DNA from: Gymnogyps californianus
Taxonomy: Eukaryota; Chordata; Aves; Accipitriformes; Cathartidae
NCBI RefSeq assembly: GCF_018139145.2
Contig: NC_059475.1
Span: 16,434,937-16,498,936 of the forward strand
Length of the DNA stretch: 64,000 nucleotides
Reading direction: 5' to 3'
The notes beneath the pieces are model-generated. The model saw nothing but the letters and a program-made list of their open reading frames with translations, searched no databases and had not been told where the DNA came from. Shown here piece after piece: positions 53,601 to 64,000 of the stretch. The first letter of the stretch is position 1, and each line of letters starts with the position of its first letter. The position numbers and the translations under genes are program-made.

Positions 53601-54963
53601 ATAGCCACTAAACCAATCATAGAAAGCAACCACTGACAACATCGTAACATGTCAGTGAATTTCTTAGCCAATTTAAGCTCTAGTAAGCGTCCAACAGTTT
53701 GAACACCAACCTGTATTCACAAAGGTGGATTCAGTAACTTTCCTAGCCCACACACTGCAGTAACAGCAACACTCAACACCCACACTGCTCCCAGCTGGTG
53801 ATCCCCAAGGGGGACTTTCCCTCCCCTCCAAAGATGCAACACTTGGTGTGTTTCGTACACATTTAGCAATAAACATTTTGTACCTACAGAAACAATAACA
53901 TTTTAGACAAAAGCATCAGGCTGCTGGCCTCAGCCCACAGTTAACAGGTGGATGAGGTGTCAGGATTCGAGCTCAATAGGGACATCAAGTTGTTGCCTCA
54001 GTCACTACTAGTGGCAGACAGATTTAGAGCGTGTTACTACTTAACAGACATAATTCTTTTTAGAAGGTGTGTCACCAGCTCTCATTTTAGCCTATAACCT
54101 GCAATGAATTTTCAAATCTTCAAAAACAGGCAAACTGAGATAAGGTGCAGAAAGAAAACAGGTGCCTGAGGAACTGAGTGCCACACATGTCTATCCCAAC
54201 ACTAACATACCTACCTTCATTTACCCTTCCAAGACTGATGGGTTATTACCAAACATGACTACCACAGAACAAAAAGAGCTAAGAAGGAAAAGAGCCATTT
54301 AATGGCTCTTAGACCTCCTTTGCTCATCAGGTAAAATTACGGTTCTGATGAACCACAAAAAAAAAAAAAGTCTTATTTCTTTCGAAGAGCTCAGGATTTC
54401 ACCCCAGGCCACACACTTAAAGTGAAACATGTCCCCCCACGCCTCGGTGGCGGCAGGAGGTCGCCACGTAGCAGGGGCGACACCTCCTTGTGCGTGGAGG
54501 TGAGCAACGCCCCGGCCCCACAGGACACAGGCCAAGGCACAGTTCAGCCCCGGCGGGACGCCCCTCGGCGGGGGGAAGCCGCGGAACAACAAACCTTCAG
54601 CTTCCCGGCTTCCTCGCGAAGCGGGAAAGAGACGATGAACCGCGATGAGGGCGACTAACCACAACTTCACCACAACATTATTTTTTTGGGGGAGGGAGAA
54701 CCTTGGCCCACCCTTCCCCAGGGAAGCGAGGCGAGGGCCGGCGGCAGCGCATGTGGCCCCGGCCCCCGAGCCCCGCAGCCGCCCAAGGGAGAGCGAGCAG
54801 CTGGGCAACGCGTCCCGCCCGTCGCCCCCTAAGGGCCGCGCCGCTGCGCGGGCAGAGCCGCCATCTGGCGGCCGCGGGGCAGAGGAGGCCCCAGCTCCCC
54901 CCGGCCTCCCTCACCGCGCCGTGCCGAGCGCCCACTTACCCACGCGAAGAGCACGGGCTCCAT
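14721..54963 (-). CDS. SERGEF: Secretion-regulating guanine nucleotide exchange factor (RCC1-like), first nine coding exons
   Basis: SERGEF (DelGEF) is an RCC1-like beta-propeller protein. It has been linked to the exocyst subunit Sec5 and to control of proteoglycan secretion; true exchange activity is uncertain (family knowledge). Nine exons with GT-AG borders join in frame over 972 nt (324 codons): 54940-54963, 51573-51711, 50705-50860, 50266-50360, 47343-47403, 45840-45953, 45470-45532, 41933-42091 and 14721-14881. RCC1 signatures recur: [45 protein letters not shown] and RADYGQLGR. The start ATG has an in-frame TAA 24 nt upstream and G at +4. The human protein has about 458 residues, so about 130 C-terminal residues (next motif expected near SCGSEHNLA) lie left of the window. 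There are no stops or frameshifts. The order TPH1-SERGEF on one strand matches other vertebrates. Confidence 0.94.
14882..29342 (-). other. SERGEF: SERGEF intron 8, left part, no gene seen
   Basis: About 14.5 kb of AT-rich intron. It holds simple A-rich runs (15651-15681, 18550-18565, 21471-21490, 26931-26947), a (CAAA)n stretch near 18650-18687 and a G-rich patch at 22529-22598. No exon, tRNA, transposon or second gene could be supported on either strand. All open frames are short and without motifs. Confidence 0.6.
22529..22598 (+). repeat. G-rich patch with several G runs
   Basis: Runs GGGGGG, GGGG, GGGGGG, GGGGG and GGGG occur within 70 bp. That is enough for a G-quadruplex on the plus strand, the non-transcribed-template side being C-rich in the SERGEF pre-mRNA. 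It is a sequence observation only. Confidence 0.5.
29348..30403 (+). mobile_element. Solo LTR of about 1.06 kb, mosaic type
   Basis: It starts TGTGCCGGGTTT, ends TTAAACCACGACA and is flanked by a perfect 5-bp duplication CCTGT (29343-29347 and 30404-30408). Two CCAAT boxes (29444-29448, 29455-29459) precede TATTTAA (29491-29497). A purine-rich stretch and a GC-rich body follow, with three copies of CCCCTGCAGCCCGTG (29728, 29761, 29801). Only the last about 120 bp resemble the other LTRs of the window. Open frames inside it on both strands (up to 217 codons on minus) are of biased composition and I do not regard them as genes. Confidence 0.85.
30409..33686 (-). other. SERGEF: SERGEF intron 8, between two LTRs
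   Basis: About 3.3 kb with nothing recognisable beyond small simple runs, such as an A run near 31112-31124. No gene or repeat could be supported. Confidence 0.55.
33692..34274 (+). mobile_element. Solo LTR, long subfamily (583 bp)
   Basis: It starts TGTCCTGGTTTCAGC and ends AAACCACGACA, with the perfect target duplication GCCTT (33687-33691 and 34275-34279). A TATATAAA box is at 33956-33963 and a TATTAAAC poly(A) signal lies at about 34141. A long C run near 34173-34192 sits just after the poly(A) region. It is antisense to SERGEF. Confidence 0.95.
34280..37291 (-). other. SERGEF: SERGEF intron 8, between two LTRs
   Basis: About 3 kb of unremarkable intron. It includes an A-rich run near 36690-36722. 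No gene, RNA or transposon could be supported. Confidence 0.55.
37297..37894 (+). mobile_element. Solo LTR, long subfamily (598 bp)
   Basis: It starts TGTCCTGGTTTCGGC and ends AAACCACAACA. The flanks are CGTAG (37292-37296) and CACAG (37895-37899). They agree at three of five bases, with two transitions, so the duplication is likely but decayed. It carries the 142-bp U3 block (37331-37472) absent from the ERV's LTRs. It is antisense to SERGEF. Confidence 0.93.
38874..39202. mobile_element. hAT-type MITE (329 bp)
   Basis: Perfect 14-bp terminal inverted repeats CAGTGGTCTCCAAA mark both ends (38874-38887 and 39189-39202). The flanking octamers GTTTATAT (38866-38873) and ATTTATGT (39203-39210) agree at six of eight bases, as expected of an old 8-bp hAT duplication. 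The interior is AT-rich and non-coding. The CAGTGGTNCTCAAAC-like ends are typical of Charlie-type hAT elements. Confidence 0.88.
39211..41932 (-). other. SERGEF: SERGEF intron 8, 5'-most part
   Basis: About 2.7 kb up to exon 8. It is AT-rich with no gene, RNA or repeat that I can support. Confidence 0.55.
41933..42091 (-). CDS. SERGEF: SERGEF exon 8 (RCC1 repeat)
   Basis: It reads [16 protein letters not shown], then [15 protein letters not shown] and [13 protein letters not shown] plus one base before GTAGGA. It is 159 nt. [10 protein letters not shown] is nearly invariant with mammals. A 27-kb intron follows. Confidence 0.95.
42092..45469 (-). other. SERGEF: SERGEF intron 7
   Basis: It is 3.4 kb long. 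Apart from the inverted repeat at 43751-43883 and short homopolymer or G runs (for example 43570-43587) I see no feature. The canonical GT and AG ends fit the two flanking exons. Confidence 0.65.
43751..43883. repeat. Imperfect inverted repeat, about 33-bp arms and 66-bp loop
   Basis: The left arm (43751-43785) contains CACCTTCCGGAGAGAT, six A and GGAGGTGACAG. The right arm (43852-43883) is its reverse complement with about three to five differences (CTGTCACCTCC, seven T, CTCCAGAAGGTA). Transcribed either way it would fold into a long hairpin. It could be the remains of a small MITE or a structured RNA; it is not a known family to me. Confidence 0.7.
45470..45532 (-). CDS. SERGEF: SERGEF exon 7 (63 nt)
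   Basis: It reads [20 protein letters not shown] between acceptor TTCTCTAG and donor GTAGGC. The SSYHSVSLT corresponds to GSDHSASLT of the human protein. Phase is 1 to 1. It is too short to show up as a long open frame. Confidence 0.9.
45840..45953 (-). CDS. SERGEF: SERGEF exon 6 (degenerate RCC1 repeat)
   Basis: It reads [20 protein letters not shown], then [15 protein letters not shown] plus one base before GTAATC. The acceptor was chosen as AAAG|AGAGTGG because it alone restores the frame. The blade has WGTG but not the usual GQLG. The cysteines seen in the human loop are replaced here by Trp and Asn. Confidence 0.9.
45954..47342 (-). other. SERGEF: SERGEF intron 5
   Basis: A 1.4-kb intron between exons 5 and 6, AT-rich, with no other feature recognised. 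The short intron 6 is 45533-45839. Confidence 0.65.
47343..47403 (-). CDS. SERGEF: SERGEF exon 5 (third RCC1 repeat, second half)
   Basis: This short 61-nt exon reads [20 protein letters not shown], plus one base, before GTAAAT. It matches the human segment around KVVCIAAGLRHAVAAT. A poly(C)/poly(A) tract lies about 200 bp upstream of it in the transcript. Confidence 0.93.
47404..49529 (-). other. SERGEF: SERGEF intron 4, 3' part
   Basis: Between exon 5 and the minus-strand LTR. It holds the poly(C)-poly(A) tract at 47605-47640 and otherwise no gene or transposon. Confidence 0.6.
47605..47640. repeat. C21-A15 homopolymer pair
   Basis: Twenty-one C are followed directly by fifteen A. On the transcribed (minus) strand this is T15 then G21, about 200 bases before the acceptor of exon 5. 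Such tracts are prone to length errors in sequencing. Confidence 0.85.
49535..50115 (-). mobile_element. Solo LTR, long subfamily (581 bp), sense to SERGEF
   Basis: Read on minus it starts CGTCCTGGTTTCG (terminal base mutated from T) and ends AAACCACGACA. The duplication ACTTT is perfect (49530-49534 and 50116-50120). It is the only LTR in SERGEF that lies in the gene's own orientation, about 150 bp after the exon 4 donor. Confidence 0.94.
50266..50360 (-). CDS. SERGEF: SERGEF exon 4 (third RCC1 repeat, first half)
   Basis: It reads [20 protein letters not shown] and then [12 protein letters not shown] before GTAAAG. It is 95 nt and ends in phase 0. It matches the human segment with CGSNSFGQLG. 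Confidence 0.94.
50705..50860 (-). CDS. SERGEF: SERGEF exon 3 (second RCC1 repeat)
   Basis: After a T-rich acceptor (TTTCTTCCAG) it completes a Gly codon and reads [20 protein letters not shown], then [14 protein letters not shown] before GTAAGT. It is 156 nt, phase 1 to 1. CGWDFT is the conserved end of an RCC1 blade. Confidence 0.95.
51573..51711 (-). CDS. SERGEF: SERGEF exon 2 (first RCC1 repeat)
   Basis: It reads [20 protein letters not shown], then [14 protein letters not shown] with one extra base before GTAAAA. It is almost identical to the human protein over the RCC1 signature. The exon is 139 nt, from phase 0 to phase 1. Confidence 0.95.
51712..52204 (-). other. SERGEF: SERGEF intron 1, 3' part
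   Basis: About 490 bp between exon 2 and the CR1 fragment with no feature recognised. The short introns 3 (50361-50704) and 2 (50861-51572) also hold nothing beyond an (AAAAC)n run near 50870-50890. Confidence 0.6.
52205..52924 (+). mobile_element. CR1 LINE, 5'-truncated 3' end
   Basis: The end of CR1 ORF2 is readable in two frames: [29 protein letters not shown] and [20 protein letters not shown], then [20 protein letters not shown] and [21 protein letters not shown] frameshift at about 52535 (G run) parts them. The typical CR1 3' UTR follows, ending ATTCTGATTCTATGA, the short terminal repeat of the family. CR1 has no poly(A) tail, as here. It is antisense to SERGEF. Confidence 0.95.
52935..53528 (+). 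mobile_element. Solo LTR, long subfamily (594 bp)
   Basis: It starts TGTCCTGGTTTCGGC and ends AAACCACGACA. The flanks GTCTT (52930-52934) and GCCTT (53529-53533) match at four of five bases. It lies only 10 bp after the CR1 3' end, in SERGEF intron 1, antisense to the gene. Confidence 0.94.
53534..54419 (-). other. SERGEF: SERGEF intron 1, 5' part
   Basis: About 0.9 kb between the LTR and the CpG island, with no gene or repeat recognised. Confidence 0.55.
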
Positions 54964-55440
54964 GGGACCGCCTGCCCCTAGCCCTTACCGCCGCGCCGCA
55001 GGCCGGGGAGGAAGAGGCGGGGCGGGGGCGGGCTCCGGCGGGGCCCCGCCTCACCCCGAGCCGCCGCTGCCGCCGCGCCCCGGGGGGTCTGTGAGGAGCG
55101 CGGCCGTTACTCCAGGGCGGCCGTTGGGCAACCGTCAGCAGCGCCGTTACGGCTTCGCCTGACGAGGTCTCTGTCAGGGGCGGGAAAGGTGGGGGACACC
55201 GGCTGACCCTCTCAAAGCCCTCGGGAGCGTTTGGGGGGCGGCTGTGGCAAACAGCTGCCGTCCTGATGGCCTCCCCCGGCCGCCAGTGCCGCAGTTCCCT
55301 GTACTCCACCGGCAGGGTCCAGCGCTGGCTGCCGCTTTCACTAAAGCTCCCCAAAAGCCCAAGCGCCCGGTCTGCCGGCGCTGACAGAGCCCCACGGATG
55401 GCGGGGAGAGCACCCGCCAGGGTCAGGGCCTGTGAAACTC
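54420..55440. promoter_or_regulatory. SERGEF: CpG island, SERGEF promoter region
   Basis: This is the only strongly GC- and CpG-rich kilobase in the window. It contains many CGG/GCC runs and surrounds the SERGEF start codon. It explains the long open frames seen on both strands here (for example 54645-55094 plus and 54911-55354 minus), which have biased Arg/Pro/Ala composition and no recognisable domain. I see no TATA box, as expected of a CpG-island promoter. The exact start of transcription cannot be fixed from sequence. Confidence 0.8.
54940..54963 (-). CDS. SERGEF: SERGEF exon 1 coding part
   Basis: Eight codons, MEPVLFAW, lead straight into the donor GTAAGT. The Trp joins the GANSYGQLG of exon 2 to make the usual [10 protein letters not shown] of the first propeller blade. 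An in-frame TAA lies 24 nt upstream, so this is the first possible Met in frame. The N-terminus is shorter than in human SERGEF. Confidence 0.88.
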
Positions 55441-55569
55441 TTCCTCAACACTCACCCGTTTCAACAGAAAAAAAGACTTTAAAAAATGAGGGGAAAACAA
55501 GTCACTCCTCAAATTAATATATACATGCATGGAATAGCTGAACCACAGTATAAAACATATAAACCCTTG

Positions 55570-57826
55570 GTCAGAAGTGAGTGCTTCGTGTTTATTGCTA
55601 CAGCGCTGAAGTAAAGGGGGTTTTGCTTCTAATAATTACCAACAAGTCATCTATTTCATTGACATTTAAAGCCTCCACAATAGTTTAAAATATTTAAATT
55701 ATTACTGTTCTACATAGCCAGAAGGTTTGGATGCGTGAAGCCAAACATGTGTCATTAATGCCATGGAAATGCATCGTCTCTGTATTACTTCTACCAGTTT
55801 ATTTAATTTTTTGCTACACAAGTACAAATGAAGATACAATTGCTGTTTTTCCAAAGTATTCAAAATTAGGTGCTAATTTATCAAGTATAAGGTTTCCTAC
55901 TTGAAATTTATACATAGTTCAGACAAAGATTTGAAGTAACAGATCTATGTATATTTCAACAACATAATAATCCCAACATCTTTAAAAATGCAGCTGAATA
56001 TTGACTGTTATCACAGAAGCAGACAAAATAGATCCTCCTTTACTACTCACTTATACGAAGGTTTCTTCTTTAGAAAGACAAAGCTCCTAAAATCTATTTT
56101 AAAGTGTAATGTAAGCCATAAATGTTGTAGACCGTATTTCTATGTCTTAAATGTTCTTAAAAAAAAAAGTTATAGTGGGTTAATACAGAAAAAATGATCT
56201 AGACTTGATTTAAACAGTGAATATACTTGGAAAGATTGGGCCAGTGATTGCTTATGGAGCAGATGTGGCCTACTAGAAAGCATATGAAACTCAAACTGAT
56301 TTTCAAGCACAGAGTTCATGAAAGTCCTTTCAAGTTCTCAATATCCTGGACTAGCACCTCCCATGTATTTAAGATTTCAGTCCATTTTTCCAGCAACCTT
56401 CACAGCTGCAAATTCTGGATTTCCTGATAAGCTCTACCTATGAAGAATCAGCGCCTAGCATGCTATTAAATACACCCTGCACATCACAGATCTTCCATTC
56501 AAATGTATCATATCTTGTACACATATTCATTTCACCGGCAGGGTCAGCAGAAACAGCAGCCGGCACAGCTTGGTGCAGCTATGCAGGATGCTTGAAAGTA
56601 TGGAGCCCTGAAAACGGGGAAGTTTGCTACTACGTGATACAGACAATTCAGCAGGACACTGCTTCCCACCACTCGTACAGTGCTCTTTGGAATTAGACAT
56701 ACTTTACGCTACAAGGTACTTTGTTGCATTCATAGCCACAGAATTCCTATGAAATGCTTGGACCTTTCAGTTATCATTTGCTTGACAGGGAATGAAGGTG
56801 TTCAGGCCTAGTAAAGAAGAAACGAAATGTATCTTTGTGCAGCTTGTACGGGCCAATAAAGTGACCAAGCAATCAACAGGATACTTATTCTTACAAAAAG
56901 CAGACTAGACTATGAACTTTGGCTGTTATTTTAAAGTTTGGTGTTATTTTAGAACCGATGAAACTATTTTAAATACTAAACTGTAATTTGGAAATGGTTT
57001 TAGGCTTTGTGCTAAGTCAGTACCTGATGGTTTGCTTTAATTTTTGCTAAATTAATTCAATCAGGAAAAAGGCAAATGGTATTTCTGTAAAGAAAGGTCT
57101 TCCCTCAGGTGCAATATCAAGGACAGCAACAAAAATCCTGACTCTCTGAGCCAATAGCAAATCTCTTAAAACAAACAGAATTAGGATTTCATGCAACACC
57201 TCTGTATCTCTGCCTTACACTAGAAGCATGCCAAACAGCACATTTGCAATTCTTTGGGGGCAAGAATGATCCCTTTGAAAGCAAGATTTGACCCCTCAAT
57301 TTTATCACGGTGAACCTCCAGCTATTTGTGTCCTGATGCCTGTGTTGTAATCATTCAAGTTTTAAACTTAGTAGTACAGAGTTAGAAGCACTGATTACTA
57401 TAGCTTCTATGCTATGAAGTCTGCAATGTTGTAAAATTAGTAGCGTAGACTACTGGAGCCAGAAACGGACATTTCCCTGTGGCGAATTATTCCATTATTG
57501 CCTCATAAGCCACCTTCTGCAGCATCTGATCCCAGCCCTGATCCACAGACCACACTTTTGCTCCAGTCTAGCAATTTCTCTACTCCCCCCCCCCAGCTTC
57601 TCAAAGGCATCTCTCCGGGCCTTTTTTATCCAAGGGGGATGGAGGAATACATTCTGTAAGGGACTTTACACAGAGAAACAAGATAAAGTTGTTATTATCC
57701 TTATTGGCCATTCACTCTTCCATTTGTAAAGGAGAGAGTTCTGCATACAACACATTACATACTTAGAAAGCAATCAGTAGGGAAAAGAAAAGAGTTGCCG
57801 AGTGCACCACACTGCTGACAGGGGTG
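55570..57826 (-). other. TPH1: Candidate TPH1 3' UTR and short intergenic stretch
   Basis: About 2.25 kb of AT-rich, repeat-poor sequence follows the TPH1 stop codon. No recognisable gene or transposon lies in it. The first canonical AATAAA hexamers I found on the minus strand are at 55798-55803 and 55591-55596. The 3' UTR could therefore be long and end just before the SERGEF CpG island. A variant ATTAAA near 57034 could give a shorter form. This is inference from hexamers only. Confidence 0.45.
55591..55596 (-). terminator. Candidate distal poly(A) signal for TPH1
   Basis: TTTATT on plus, AATAAA on minus. It is the second of two canonical hexamers downstream of TPH1; the other is at 55798-55803. 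No transcript evidence is available here. Confidence 0.35.
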
Positions 57827-63873
<6,047 letters not shown>

Positions 63874-64000
63874 TTAAATGAGTTTCCAAGCTGTAGTAAA
63901 TAAAATTAATTTAAAACAAGACACTTGAAATTTCTTCAGTTGGGAAATACAAAAGTACGCTGTGTAAGAATGAGAGGACAGGGCAGGAACCTCATAGCTG

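Noticed and set aside
54645..55094. 149-codon plus-strand open frame (and 147 codons on minus, 54911-55354)
   Set aside because: They lie in the CpG island, are Arg/Pro/Ala-rich, overlap each other and the SERGEF start, and have no domain. GC-rich DNA has few stops, so long frames are expected by chance.

Overview
The window is vertebrate nuclear DNA, and very probably from a bird. It holds two split genes with canonical GT-AG introns, a CR1 LINE tail and a family of LTRs (TGTCCTGG...CCACGACA) typical of avian genomes. The absence of any tight operon-like coding and the many kilobases of intron rule out a prokaryote. A non-galliform bird is my guess for the species, at low confidence.

Both genes lie on the minus strand, in tandem, in the order known from other vertebrates. 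At the right (57.8-63.8 kb) are the last seven coding exons of TPH1, tryptophan 5-hydroxylase 1. They carry the whole catalytic core and the C-terminal tetramerisation helix; the exons for the N-terminal regulatory part lie beyond position 64000. About 2.9 kb downstream of the TPH1 stop is the start codon of SERGEF (DelGEF, an RCC1-like propeller protein), inside a CpG island at about 54.4-55.4 kb. Nine SERGEF coding exons can be read from 54,963 down to 14,721. They join in frame through 324 codons. The last blades and the C-terminus must be encoded to the left of position 1, because I found no further exon in 1-14,720.

The rest is intron filled with mobile elements. The largest is a full-length, broken endogenous retrovirus at 6549-13182 with a perfect 5-bp target duplication (ATACT). 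It has two LTRs of about 430 bp and gag, protease, reverse transcriptase, RNase H and integrase remnants, but no env. Four solo LTRs of a longer related subfamily (about 580-610 bp) lie at 33.7, 37.3 and 52.9 kb on plus and at 49.5 kb on minus; a fifth lies at 60.1 kb on minus. A 1.06-kb LTR of mosaic composition lies at 29.3 kb. There is also a CR1 3' end (52.2 kb), a hAT-type MITE (38.9 kb) and an unexplained 130-bp inverted repeat (43.75 kb).

The two genes are not known to act in one pathway: TPH1 makes 5-hydroxytryptophan for serotonin and melatonin, and SERGEF is linked to secretion. The most interesting things to check are structural. Oppositely oriented LTR pairs bracket SERGEF exons 2-4 and 5-8. 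A sense LTR with a poly(A) signal sits 84 bp after TPH1 exon 8. The ERV gag contains a 30-nt minisatellite whose one short unit breaks the frame. I see no sign of a wholly new system; the novelty here lies in repeat architecture.
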